From: a virus
Length of the DNA stretch: 37,284 nucleotides
Strand: one strand, 5' to 3'
Virus record (IMG/VR): IMGVR_UViG_3300010883_000141
Location: 1 to 37,284 of that record
This document shows, piece after piece, positions 28,870 through 36,151 of the stretch (its first letter is position 1; each line of letters starts with the position of its first letter). Position numbers and translations under genes: made by a program. The notes beneath the pieces were generated by a model, which searched no databases, was not told where the DNA came from, and saw nothing but the letters and a program-made list of their open reading frames with translations.

Positions 28870-29511
28870 ATGTCAACAATTCACTACCTTCACGACGCCG
28901 AGTACCAGTGGGGATTTCAGACCTCGAGCGTTCCCGGTCAGGACGATCAAACCTGTGTTCATATTATAAAGTTGGACAGTGCGGAACCTGTCAGCTCCGA
29001 CATTTTGCAAGTGGAACACGCCCGTCTAGTGTACCGCACGGTAATGGAAAACGGCGGCGTGAAAGGGCCTGCTAATCAGGCGCTGAATGTTCAACCTATT
29101 AAAGTAAAACTAGACACCGCACATCGTAACGGCATCAAAGCGCCTAAGATGTTGGTCGAGGGTTTCTGCTTTACTCGCGCTAAAGATTCCAGCAAAAATC
29201 CAGGCTGTATTTATGTCAAAGCAGGTAAAGACTGGGAAGCGACTTACTATGGCAAGATCACGCCCGAAGGGGCTTTCCTTCCTAGCAACGACTGCACTCA
29301 AAAAGTACGAGACAACCTGGCAGCGATTACCGTAGACATTGTTGAAGCTGCAAAGGCCTATGGTCGCAAGACAGGCCACTGCTCCTTCTGCTCGCGCACC
29401 TTAACTCACGGTGTCAGTATTGCATTGTCGTACGGTCCAGTCTGTGCGGAAAACTACGGGATGCCGCACGACTACGATGACCGCAGTGTAATTGAAAAGG
29501 ATGTTGCGTAA
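28870..29511 (+). CDS. DUF6011-like zinc-finger protein
   Basis: A 213-residue protein. The C-terminal TGHCSFCSRTLTHGVSIALSYGPVCAENYGM is the DUF6011-type motif (GxCxxCxRxLt....S...GxxCxxk), a small zinc finger common at the C-terminus of phage and actinobacterial proteins. The N-terminal 170 residues include a segment around ARLVYRTVMENGGVKG and a Lys-rich tract; no enzyme motif is visible. It overlaps the next start by one base (TAATG). Confidence 0.7.
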   Translation: MSTIHYLHDAEYQWGFQTSSVPGQDDQTCVHIIKLDSAEPVSSDILQVEHARLVYRTVMENGGVKGPANQALNVQPIKVKLDTAHRNGIKAPKMLVEGFCFTRAKDSSKNPGCIYVKAGKDWEATYYGKITPEGAFLPSNDCTQKVRDNLAAITVDIVEAAKAYGRKTGHCSFCSRTLTHGVSIALSYGPVCAENYGMPHDYDDRSVIEKDVA

Positions 29512-29705
29512 TGCATAGACAAAACCTTAGAACTCAATTAACGGGCGAGGAGAAAAAAAAGTTGATGCAGATCGCGGAGCATTACGAAACCTCGCTCACG
29601 GGTCTGCTTCGACTGTTTATAGAAAACGAATATAGAAGACTGCCCCAGGAGTTAAAAACGGGGGAAAATAATTCGTTAAAGGGGTTTACACCTAATCCTT
29701 CTTAA
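29511..29705 (+). CDS. Ribbon-helix-helix-like small protein (64 aa)
   Basis: A 64-residue protein. LRTQLTGEEKKKLMQIAEHYETSLTGLLRLFIENEYRRL fits a ribbon-helix-helix pattern (short strand, helix, turn, helix), so it may be a transcriptional regulator. Its C-terminal 10-12 codons overlap the next promoter (29685): the G run and TTTACA encode the GFT part of the peptide. Confidence 0.6.
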   Translation: MHRQNLRTQLTGEEKKKLMQIAEHYETSLTGLLRLFIENEYRRLPQELKTGENNSLKGFTPNPS

Positions 29706-29713
29706 CCCATAAT
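29685..29713 (+). promoter_or_regulatory. Early promoter (type A) for the DUF932 gene
   Basis: G4, TTTACA (29685-29690), 17-base spacer ending in AACC-C, CATAAT (29708-29713). The -35 lies inside the ribbon-helix-helix gene. Confidence 0.7.
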
Positions 29714-29778
29714 TCATTCAAGGTCAAAAGACCGACAATCTAACCACAAACACTAGACAGCCCCGGAGGGCACTTAAG

Positions 29779-30564
29779 ATGGGATTACTTTACGGCACAG
29801 GCAACATCACTCGTCAAGAACTTTCACAGCTTGACACTCCAGAAGCAAACGGACCTTGGCATCGTCCAGTCCCTTTCGGTGACTATATTGACATGGTTAC
29901 GGATAGCCTTATTGGGCGTGGCGCTACAATTGTTAGCGAAGAGTTTCAGCTCACTAATAACTCGCAGCGCTTTTTTGGCGCGATGCAAATCCGTCCAAAA
30001 AACGTCGACACCTTCCTGCCAGGTACGGGCACAGACTTAATCGTTGGCCTGCGTGGTAGTCACGACAAAATTGTTCCCCGCGGTATCTGCATCGGCACTC
30101 GCGTCATGGTGTGTTCTAACCTTTGCTTTGACGGCGACATGGGCAACCTTAAAACTCGTCAAACAACTAACGTGATGGAGCGGCTGCCAGTCATGATCAC
30201 CAGTGTCGTTGGCGAAATTGATAAAATTGTCCAAACGAATGTTACCCGCATTGAAGCGTACAAAAACCACAACGTTAAAACCAGTCAGGCTGGAGACGCT
30301 GTTATCGTAGACCTTTTCCGCCGCGAAGTAATAAACTTGCAACAGATGCAAACTGCGCTTGGCGAGTGGATAGAACCTAGCTTTGGCGAGCATCAATCGG
30401 ACGGCGACTATACTGCCTGGTCCGTGTTTAACTCTGTGACCCAAGCGTTCAAGCCCGTTGGTCAACGCGCGGCTAACCAGTACAATCACGCAGAGCTTAA
30501 TCGTCGCTCCACTCAGTTAGTTGAATCCCTAGACCAAATCGTAGGTCTAAAAAAAGCAGCTTAA
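29779..30564 (+). CDS. DUF932 family protein
   Basis: A 261-residue protein. LIVGLRGSHDKIVPRGICIGTRVMVCSNLCFDGDMGNLKTRQTTNVMERLPVMI is the DUF932 core (nSHDKs....G..VfVCsNl.f.G....+..). DUF932 proteins are widespread in phages and plasmids beside replication genes, with no established function. A strong GGAGG ribosome binding site and its own promoter suggest high expression. Confidence 0.8.
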   Translation: MGLLYGTGNITRQELSQLDTPEANGPWHRPVPFGDYIDMVTDSLIGRGATIVSEEFQLTNNSQRFFGAMQIRPKNVDTFLPGTGTDLIVGLRGSHDKIVPRGICIGTRVMVCSNLCFDGDMGNLKTRQTTNVMERLPVMITSVVGEIDKIVQTNVTRIEAYKNHNVKTSQAGDAVIVDLFRREVINLQQMQTALGEWIEPSFGEHQSDGDYTAWSVFNSVTQAFKPVGQRAANQYNHAELNRRSTQLVESLDQIVGLKKAA

Positions 30565-30571
30565 AACTCTC

Positions 30572-30600
30572 GCGGCTCTCCGGGGCCGCTTAACTTTTCT
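30572..30600 (+). terminator. Possible terminator after the DUF932 gene
   Basis: GCGGC/GCCGC stem with an 8-base loop, then TTAACTTTTCT. The T run is imperfect and starts after two bases, so termination may be partial, allowing the 30617-33553 genes to be transcribed from 29685. Confidence 0.45.
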
Positions 30601-30616
30601 CTACGAGGGTCAGGCC

Positions 30617-31090
30617 ATGTTGAGAACACTTCTACAAGATCAAGTTGACGCCTTTACTAAGTTAGGAGCAGCCGGGGGACAACTCATTCCCCGCTGCATT
30701 TTAGAAATCGCTGACTGTGAAACTACTAAAGCTGAACCCCTTCCAGAACTCTGCACTCCTAAAGAGTGTTTTGTGAACGCGGGCAAACTCGTCTTAGACA
30801 CTTCTTCTCTTTTGTATGTAGAAGGTTTTATTGTGACTGAAGACATGGCTTTTCCGATCCACCATGCTTGGGCGTATGATCCAGCGCGAGATATAGTTAT
30901 CGAAACAACTCTCCGAGCAAAAGGCCGCACTGTCCACTACCTTGGCAAAAAGTTTAATCAAGACCAGTTCATAAAGGAGTTAGCGCTTTGGGAATACTGG
31001 GGACTCTTTGACGGAGTAGGACCTAATCTAGATTTAATAAGTCGGCTCAGTCCAACCTTAAAGGACGAAATTAATGCGACCTTCTCGTGA
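30617..31090 (+). CDS. Conserved phage protein with Cys-His pattern
   Basis: A 157-residue protein. PKECFVNAGKLVLDTSSLLYVEGFIVTEDMAFPIHHAWAYDPARDIVIETTL has the order Cys, EG, His-Ala-Trp, Asp/Glu-x-T. This recalls small phage and plasmid proteins with a transglutaminase/papain-like arrangement of Cys and His, though shorter. Function unknown. It overlaps the dCMP deaminase gene by 17 bases. GAGG precedes the start. Confidence 0.6.
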   Translation: MLRTLLQDQVDAFTKLGAAGGQLIPRCILEIADCETTKAEPLPELCTPKECFVNAGKLVLDTSSLLYVEGFIVTEDMAFPIHHAWAYDPARDIVIETTLRAKGRTVHYLGKKFNQDQFIKELALWEYWGLFDGVGPNLDLISRLSPTLKDEINATFS

Positions 31091-31532
31091 CGTTTACTTT
31101 TTAAAAATGGCAGCCCTTGTTTCTTCCCGTGCAACCTGTCAACGTCGTGCGGTTGGATGTGTTCTTGTGGATTCGCATAACCATGTTCTTTCGACTGGAT
31201 ACAATGGCGTCCCCCAGGGTATTGCACACTGCTGGGACGTGCCCTGTGCCGGCGTTAATGCTCCGTCAGGTAAATCACTTGAAAAATGCATGGCAACTCA
31301 TGCGGAACAAAATGCGCTTCTTCAGTGTAAAAACACGAACGAGATTGGAACTGTATACTGTACTCACGAACCTTGTATACACTGCGCGAAACTTCTTATG
31401 AACACGGGAGCAAGTCGGGTCGTCTTCGCGAATCCATATCCTGGGGCCTCAAGAAAACTTTGGGAGCAGGTGCATCCAGCAAACACTTGGCAACATCGCG
31501 CTGACAAAGGAATAAATTTATGGCCCGTATAA
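31074..31532 (+). CDS. dCMP deaminase-family protein
   Basis: A 152-residue protein with both zinc motifs: HAEQNALLQC (H-A-E at about 77-79) and EPCIHCAKLLMN (P-C-x2-C), plus the family's RRAVGCVLVDSHNHVLSTGYNGVPQG. It should convert dCMP to dUMP. In a phage making a modified dCMP it could either supply dUMP for host thymidylate synthase or lower the pool of unmodified dCMP. AAGGA precedes the start, and its end overlaps the DNA polymerase gene by 13 bases. Confidence 0.85.
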   Translation: MRPSRDVYFLKMAALVSSRATCQRRAVGCVLVDSHNHVLSTGYNGVPQGIAHCWDVPCAGVNAPSGKSLEKCMATHAEQNALLQCKNTNEIGTVYCTHEPCIHCAKLLMNTGASRVVFANPYPGASRKLWEQVHPANTWQHRADKGINLWPV

Positions 31533-33553
31533 CTCACCAAAACTTAGTTCATATTGATATTGAAACTAGGTCTTTTGTAGACTTAAACGAACGGGGAGTT
31601 TATCTCTACGCTGATCCAAACTTTACAGATATTCTGTTTGTGAACTGGGCAGTCGGCGACAGCGACATTTTTAACTGGATACCCTGGCTTGAACCCTGTC
31701 CGCAGGAACTGTTAAATCTCATGCTTAATTCCAATTTTTTCTTTGCTGCTCACAATGCTCAGTTTGAACGACTAATTTTTAACAATGTTTCTACTGTAAA
31801 GTACGACACTCCTGTTGTCCCGCTCGAGCGTTGGTTCTGCACCATGTACCAGGCGGCAGTTAATAACCTTCCAGCAAGCTTGGCAGACGCGGGTCGAGCT
31901 TTACATACTAAAGCGCAAAAAGATGAACGCGGCAAGTTCCTCATCCGAACTTTATCTAAGCCCTGCGACGACGAAGGTAACTTCGATGAAACGCCTGAAC
32001 TGCTTACGGAGTTCAACGACTACTGTAGGCAAGATGTAGAAACTGAGCGGAACATTTCACTCATTTGCAGAATGCCTTCCGATAATGAAATGCTAGATTA
32101 TTGGGCGAGTGAAGTTGTAAATGACCGCGGCGTAAAAATAGATCGAGCCCTTGCAAGAAAGGCGGTAGGCCTGGCTGACGCTATTGCAGAAGACGCTGAG
32201 GAACAAATAACGAAGTTGACGGATGGCGCGGTACTAAAACCGCGAGGGGCTAAACTTACCGCCTGGGTCTTTAATCGTATGGATGAAAAAGGCCAACGTA
32301 TGATGACAAAGCAGGTGAAAGACGGGGACACAGGAAAGTTCACTAATAAAACAACCCTGGACAGAAACGCTCGCGAGCTTTTAATGGACTACGAAGGACT
32401 AACGGGATTAAGTCGCGAAGTCGTTGAACTAGCGGAGTCCGTTGGCAGCGGCTCTGTGGCGAAATTTAACGCAATGCTGAAAGGTGTACAGGCCGATGAT
32501 CGCGTACGAGGATCTTATATCTGCAGTGGTGCACCCGCCACGGGTCGATATTCCGCTAGACGTCTCCAGCTGCACAACTTCTCCCGCGACACCTATAAAA
32601 ATCCGGAGCCTGTCATTCAAAAGTTTATTGAAACCGGAGAACTGCCAGACTCACCTATGCTAGCGATGAAACGACTACTCCGTCCAGCTCTTATGGCGGA
32701 AGAAGGTAAGACTTTTGTCTGCTCGGACTGGAGTGCTATCGAAGGTCGTGCCCTACCTTGGTTAACTTTAGATTCGCGCTGCGAAGAAAAGCTAGAAATC
32801 TTTCGTCGGAACGAATGTGTTTACCTAGCGACAGCTTCTGATATCTATCGCGAAAAAATTACAGAAAAAAAAGACCCACGTCGCCAGGTCGGAAAAGTTG
32901 CCGAGCTTGCCTTAGGTTACCAAGGAGCCGCCGGATCGTTTTTAGTAATGGGAGCAAACTACGGGGTTGACCTTCCGGCTCATGAAGTCAACAAAATCGT
33001 ACACGACTGGCGAAAAGTAAATCCCGGCATTGTAGCGTTCTGGTACGACTTGGAAAAGCAAGCGATGAAAGCAGTTGACAAACCCGGTACAGTTTTTGAA
33101 TCGGGTCGCGTTAGTTTTTACTTCCATGAACATCTCTGCGGCGGCACGTTATGGATTAAGCTACCGTCTGACCGTTTACTTTCCTACACGGACTGTAGAT
33201 TGGAGTGGGATTCAAAATGGGAAAAGTATTCATTGACTTCTTTAAACGCTACGGTGAAACCAAAAGCCGGCGCAAAAGAATGGACACGGCGCGGACTGTA
33301 CGGCGGACTTCTTGCAGAAAACATTACTCAGGCCGCTTGCGGAGATCTACTTCGCGAAACTATTCGCGCTCTTGTTGCTGACGACTTTCCGGTTGTGGCT
33401 CATACGCACGACGAAACCATGTTGGAGGTCAACACTGCTCAGGCGGATGAGTATTTAGAAATGCTTGAAGAGTATATGCTTTTCGTTCCGGAGTGGGCCA
33501 CAGGCTTGCCCCTCGCGGTAGAAAGTTGGATCGGCCCACGCTACCGCAAATAA
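31520..33553 (+). CDS. Family A DNA polymerase with 3'-5' exonuclease
   Basis: A 677-residue protein. The DnaQ-like exonuclease begins at once (VHIDIETRSF, Asp13 and Glu15), with later NAQFERLIFNN and a YCRQDVETER motif (third acidic site). The polymerase domain shows FVCSDWSAIEGRALPWL (motif A, near residue 403), the O-helix-like RRQVGKVAELALGYQGAAGSF (near 455-470) and HTHDETMLEV (motif C, near 630). This is the phage-type family A enzyme without a 5' nuclease domain; it probably replicates with the primase-helicase at 13495. Confidence 0.9.
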   Translation: MARITHQNLVHIDIETRSFVDLNERGVYLYADPNFTDILFVNWAVGDSDIFNWIPWLEPCPQELLNLMLNSNFFFAAHNAQFERLIFNNVSTVKYDTPVVPLERWFCTMYQAAVNNLPASLADAGRALHTKAQKDERGKFLIRTLSKPCDDEGNFDETPELLTEFNDYCRQDVETERNISLICRMPSDNEMLDYWASEVVNDRGVKIDRALARKAVGLADAIAEDAEEQITKLTDGAVLKPRGAKLTAWVFNRMDEKGQRMMTKQVKDGDTGKFTNKTTLDRNARELLMDYEGLTGLSREVVELAESVGSGSVAKFNAMLKGVQADDRVRGSYICSGAPATGRYSARRLQLHNFSRDTYKNPEPVIQKFIETGELPDSPMLAMKRLLRPALMAEEGKTFVCSDWSAIEGRALPWLTLDSRCEEKLEIFRRNECVYLATASDIYREKITEKKDPRRQVGKVAELALGYQGAAGSFLVMGANYGVDLPAHEVNKIVHDWRKVNPGIVAFWYDLEKQAMKAVDKPGTVFESGRVSFYFHEHLCGGTLWIKLPSDRLLSYTDCRLEWDSKWEKYSLTSLNATVKPKAGAKEWTRRGLYGGLLAENITQAACGDLLRETIRALVADDFPVVAHTHDETMLEVNTAQADEYLEMLEEYMLFVPEWATGLPLAVESWIGPRYRK

Positions 33554-33556
33554 TAT

Positions 33557-33617
33557 ACCCCCCCCCTAAACCTCGGGCACCAGGACCATTATGGGGTCTA
33601 CAACTATACAAAGTAAA
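33557..33617 (-). promoter_or_regulatory. Promoter with G-rich initial transcribed region (type B), copy 3, reversed
   Basis: Minus strand: TTTACT (33617-33612), 18-base spacer ending in GACCC, CATAAT (33593-33588), then GGTCCTGGTGCCC, GAGGTTTA and a G9 tract (C9 at 33558-33566 on the plus strand). It points into the 3' end of the DNA polymerase gene, so transcription from it would be antisense. Confidence 0.65.
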
Positions 33618-33633
33618 CCCCCTATTTAGGGGG
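33618..33633. repeat. Short palindrome giving a G run in both directions
   Basis: CCCCCTA-TT-TAGGGGG. On the minus strand it places TAGGGGG directly before the type B -35 box, the same relation as the G run before other -35 boxes. Confidence 0.7.
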
Positions 33634-33665
33634 TAAAATAATTTAACTATTTTCACTTAGGGGGG

Positions 33666-33694
33666 TTTACAGGGTCTCCGATTGACCCCATAGT
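33666..33694 (+). promoter_or_regulatory. Early promoter (type A) for the 33745 gene
   Basis: G6, TTTACA (33666-33671), 17-base spacer ending in GACCC, CATAGT (33689-33694). Confidence 0.75.
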
Positions 33695-33744
33695 TCGTCT
33701 CAAGCAACACAAAAACCAAAAACGAACTAAACAGGTACAAGAAA

Positions 33745-34533
33745 ATGAACAACACCTACCAAGCCCTCGCCGATCAAGCCCGCGCAGCAAACGACAAAGG
33801 CTTCTGCGTTCCTCTAGCCTTCGCGGTTGTAGCTAACAAAAACTTTGACGAAGTAAACCACCAAATGATTGTGCACGGTGTACGCAAAAAAGGTTGTGGC
33901 ACATATCAATCCAAGTGGGAGCCTTTCGGTCGTAACAACCTTAACCTAAACATGGTCGACATCACTAGCGATCTTCGCGACAGCGGCGGCAAGACTGTTA
34001 AGTCTGCGGCTCGCATTCTTCGCAAAGGTAAATTCCTAGTTAAAGTTCGCGGTCACTTACTTGCTATCGTAGACGGCGAAGTCTGCGACTGGACACAGGG
34101 ACGTCAACACAGAGTTGTCCAGGCCTGGCGCATTGTAGAAGACGCACCTGTCGCACCTGTCGCACCTGTCGCACCTGTTGCACCTGTTGCACCTGTCGCA
34201 GTACCTACGCCGCGCCCTGCAGCCCCAAGTCCTGTACGCGACGTTCAAGCGCCGGCTCGTGCACTGCTCAAGACGCTGTTAGACGATTATAACTTTAGCA
34301 ACTTCCAACTGGGTCTATCAGGTAAGTATGTCAAGTTCAACACTCTGCAGGGCACAGTGTACCTAAACCCTAACACTCGCGGAGTGCGACTCTTTATCCG
34401 CAACGAAGAAACCCTAAACCATACACGACCTATTATGGAGGCTCAAGGATTCGGTGCTGGCATCGCTAAGGCAAAGTATACCGCTTGGATGTTAACCTAT
34501 AATGAATTACACTGGCTCAAACAGGCGCTCTAA
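33745..34533 (+). CDS. Cysteine-peptidase-like protein with proline-rich repeat linker
   Basis: A 262-residue protein. Residues 1-130 show DKGFCVPLAFAVV (Cys21), a Gly-Cys-Gly-Thr segment (KKGCGTYQSKW), then KFLVKVRGHLLAIVDGEVCDWTQ (His104, Asp115). The Cys, His, Asp order and GH(L)xAxxDGxxxD are typical of papain-fold peptidases of phages and NlpC-like groups; activity is not proven. Residues 134-152 are six copies of Ala-Pro-Val encoded by perfect 9-bp repeats. Residues 170-262 form a second domain (LLDDYNFSNFQLGLSGKYVKF) of unknown role. It is driven by its own promoter. Confidence 0.6.
   Translation: MNNTYQALADQARAANDKGFCVPLAFAVVANKNFDEVNHQMIVHGVRKKGCGTYQSKWEPFGRNNLNLNMVDITSDLRDSGGKTVKSAARILRKGKFLVKVRGHLLAIVDGEVCDWTQGRQHRVVQAWRIVEDAPVAPVAPVAPVAPVAPVAVPTPRPAAPSPVRDVQAPARALLKTLLDDYNFSNFQLGLSGKYVKFNTLQGTVYLNPNTRGVRLFIRNEETLNHTRPIMEAQGFGAGIAKAKYTAWMLTYNELHWLKQAL
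34144..34197 (+). repeat. Tandem 9-bp repeat encoding (Ala-Pro-Val)6
   Basis: Six units of GCACCTGTC, with GTT in two units as a synonymous change. It forms the linker of the peptidase-like protein. The repeat number could vary by slippage in steps of three residues without a frameshift. Confidence 0.9.
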
Positions 34534-34548
34534 GCGCCTCAGCTTTTT
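34523..34548 (+). terminator. Terminator overlapping the end of the 33745 gene
   Basis: AGGCGCT/AGCGCCT stem with a CTA loop, spanning the stop codon, then CAGC and five T. The gap between stem and T run makes it weaker, so the 34566 gene may still be reached. Confidence 0.5.
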
Positions 34549-34565
34549 AACCTAGGAGAAACATT

Positions 34566-34736
34566 ATGTCAGTAGGAAAAGATGTTAAGAATTACCAAGA
34601 TAAGACTTTGCCGAGTTTAACTGAATCCCCGCCTTCAGTTCCTCTAATTCTAAGTGCTCTTGCTCTGGGGGCAACTGTTGTTGCAGTCGGAATGATCCTC
34701 CTGCGCTGTTTCGCCTACTATCTAACAACCTTGTGA
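34566..34736 (+). CDS. Small single-pass membrane protein (56 aa)
   Basis: A 56-codon frame from ATG 34566 to TGA 34734, with TAGGAGAAAC upstream. The product starts MSVGKDVKNYQDKTLPSL and has one hydrophobic segment of about 25 residues (PLILSALALGATVVAVGMIL), then LRCFAYYLTTL. It is the last plus-strand gene before the convergent lysis cassette. It could be an early membrane-acting protein or a lysis accessory; no family recognised. Confidence 0.55.
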   Translation: MSVGKDVKNYQDKTLPSLTESPPSVPLILSALALGATVVAVGMILLRCFAYYLTTL

Positions 34737-34745
34737 ATCTAACGG

Positions 34746-35009
34746 TTACTTTCTAGACTTTGCGCCCGAACACTTCCAAGCTTTCCTAGATAGATTGTTC
34801 GGGGTGTTGGGGTCATTCTGCTTTGCTTCGCTTAGTCCCTTTTTAATGCCGAGACTTCTTGCACAGTAGGCGTCCCCTTTTGCAGTCCCCGGACGAACAC
34901 GAGACTTCCCATCACTAGACTTTCCGGACTGACCATAGCTGACCTTTTTGCCGGACGCTGTGATCTTAACTTTCGCTTTTCCCTTCGCGGGTTTCTTACT
35001 TACGGCCAT
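34746..35009 (-). CDS. Conserved basic phage protein (YCARS family)
   Basis: An 87-residue protein. GKKVSYGQSGKSSDGKSRVRPGTAKGDAYCARSLGIKKG and then DPNTPNNLSRKAWKCSGAKS match a very widespread small phage protein family with the invariant G.aYCaRS and N.lSR..WkC motifs. Function unproven. A metal site through the two Cys is possible. It is the last gene of the lysis-side minus-strand group, 10 bases from the opposing gene. Confidence 0.75.
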   Translation of the reverse strand: MAVSKKPAKGKAKVKITASGKKVSYGQSGKSSDGKSRVRPGTAKGDAYCARSLGIKKGLSEAKQNDPNTPNNLSRKAWKCSGAKSRK

Positions 35010-35129
35010 AACGGGTTCCTTTCATAGTTATATACCTTCTTAGGCGCTCTTAATCGCTATTAGGCGACTTTTCACCCCCAACCCCTAATACTTACATGGG
35101 TCCAATCGTACAATCGCTTAAAACGCGAC

Positions 35130-35169
35130 ACAGGAGCTCCTGTAAAAACTAAGGTCCCCGTCTTACGGG
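35130..35169. repeat. Two hairpins between 35010 and the 35163 gene
   Basis: A perfect palindrome ACAGGAGCTCCTGT (35130-35143) and, on the minus strand, CCCGT/ACGGG overlapping the stop of the 35163 gene with a TTTTT run 9 bases later. Together they could stop lysis transcripts, but neither is a textbook terminator. Confidence 0.4.
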
Positions 35170-35495
35170 ATAAGCATCGCCGCGAGGGAATATAGAAAAT
35201 ACCCAACAAGGGGCACTCCCAACAGGTGCCCCCAAACCCAGGTCGCGTCATAGTCACCTGAATCTTGAATCTCTCCCGCTTCGACAAGAACGTTTAGAAA
35301 GTTGTGAGTGAGTCGCCAGTCTGTTACCAGGCGAATGAAATGCGGCGACATTCCCCAAGCCCAACACGGAAAGTCGTCAACAAATTTTTGCCAGTCCCGC
35401 TCGATACCGTTTTTTCCCACATAGTTCTGCGGGGACTGTAGACGAGCAGGGCTGGGTCGCCAGTCCCGTATTTTTTTAATAAATCCACATATCAT
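35163..35495 (-). CDS. Hypothetical membrane-associated protein beside the endolysin
   Basis: From ATG 35495, 110 residues (MICGFIKKIRDWRPSPARLQ). GGAGGTGG lies 6-8 bases before this start, which favours it over in-frame starts up to 35606 that run deep into the endolysin. It overlaps the endolysin stop by 20 bases. The C-terminus has a hydrophobic segment (VWGHLLGVPLVGYFLYSLAAML), so it is likely membrane-bound. I do not recognise a holin or spanin family. Confidence 0.6.
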   Translation of the reverse strand: MICGFIKKIRDWRPSPARLQSPQNYVGKNGIERDWQKFVDDFPCWAWGMSPHFIRLVTDWRLTHNFLNVLVEAGEIQDSGDYDATWVWGHLLGVPLVGYFLYSLAAMLIP

Positions 35496-35934
35496 GAACC
35501 ACCTCCACTGTTTTAAAATTGGAACCTTCAAAGTGTGGAAGATCATTAAAGCTTTGATCTTTAGTCCTTCCGTCACCGTTCCAATCTGCTCCGCACCGCA
35601 GATCAAAACTTAGAATTCCTGCTTTAACGAGTTGTCTATGTTTAGCAATTACTTTTCCGACAAAAATATAAAAAGCTCCGGAGTCGCTCCAATCTAATCC
35701 TGAAATTTTAGTATACGGACCAGCATCAACAGCTTGACTTGGGAATCTATTGTGTTTACTGTCCGGCCATTGCACAGAAGAAAATTCTGGATAGACTTTA
35801 CTTTGTTCTTCTTGGTCTCTGTGCCCGCAAATAATTGTATGATCATCTTCTTTTAAAACTTCACGAAATAGGATCTGAAGTTGTTCATGGCAAGTTCTTA
35901 ATCTTGAAACACTTGTTGCGCTATATTTATTCAT
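35476..35934 (-). CDS. Endolysin, M15-type peptidase (VanY/L-Ala-D-Glu peptidase-like)
   Basis: A 152-residue protein from ATG 35934 (MNKYSATSVSRLRTCHEQLQ). The zinc-binding pattern of M15 peptidases is visible: SKHNRFPSQAVDAGPY (H-x6-D region) and later DLPHFEG (final His), with GADWNGDGRTKDQSFND between. It would cut the peptide stem of peptidoglycan. The ATG lies in the ATGAATAA overlap with the holin-like gene. A longer start at 35985 is rejected because it would overlap that gene by 59 bases. No signal peptide, so it depends on a holin. Confidence 0.85.
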   Translation of the reverse strand: MNKYSATSVSRLRTCHEQLQILFREVLKEDDHTIICGHRDQEEQSKVYPEFSSVQWPDSKHNRFPSQAVDAGPYTKISGLDWSDSGAFYIFVGKVIAKHRQLVKAGILSFDLRCGADWNGDGRTKDQSFNDLPHFEGSNFKTVEVVHDMWIY

Positions 35935-36151
35935 TGTCGGAGTCCTTTTGTCTATTCCAATTATAAAAAACAATAGACAATTCAAAAACTGTTATTAAAG
36001 CAACTATTACAGTTGCTTGAGGTCTTTCTATTTGATCAAATTTTACATAGGTCATCCAAACAATAAACGTCACAATTGCTTGCGACCAATGCAAAACAAA
36101 ACGTCTAGCGAATTTATGTTTAGTGTAAAGAGTAGAAATAAAATCACTCAT
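35927..36151 (-). CDS. Holin-like protein with two membrane segments
   Basis: A 74-residue protein with two hydrophobic segments, HWSQAIVTFIVWMTYV and ATVIVALITVFELSIVFY, a basic N-terminal part (TKHKFARRFV) and a charged C-terminus (NRQKDSDNE). Position directly upstream of the endolysin and size fit a class II-type holin or antiholin. No family signature, so the call rests on topology and context. It overlaps the spanin gene by 8 bases. Confidence 0.6.
   Translation of the reverse strand: MSDFISTLYTKHKFARRFVLHWSQAIVTFIVWMTYVKFDQIERPQATVIVALITVFELSIVFYNWNRQKDSDNE

Noticed and set aside
34144-34197. CRISPR-like short repeat array
   Set aside because: The 9-bp units are contiguous, in frame and encode a proline-rich linker. 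No spaced repeats of CRISPR type occur anywhere in the window.
35072-35287. 71-codon minus-strand frame beside the endolysin
   Set aside because: It overlaps the end of the 35163-35495 gene in another frame for most of its coding part and lacks a good ribosome binding site; it is probably a shadow.
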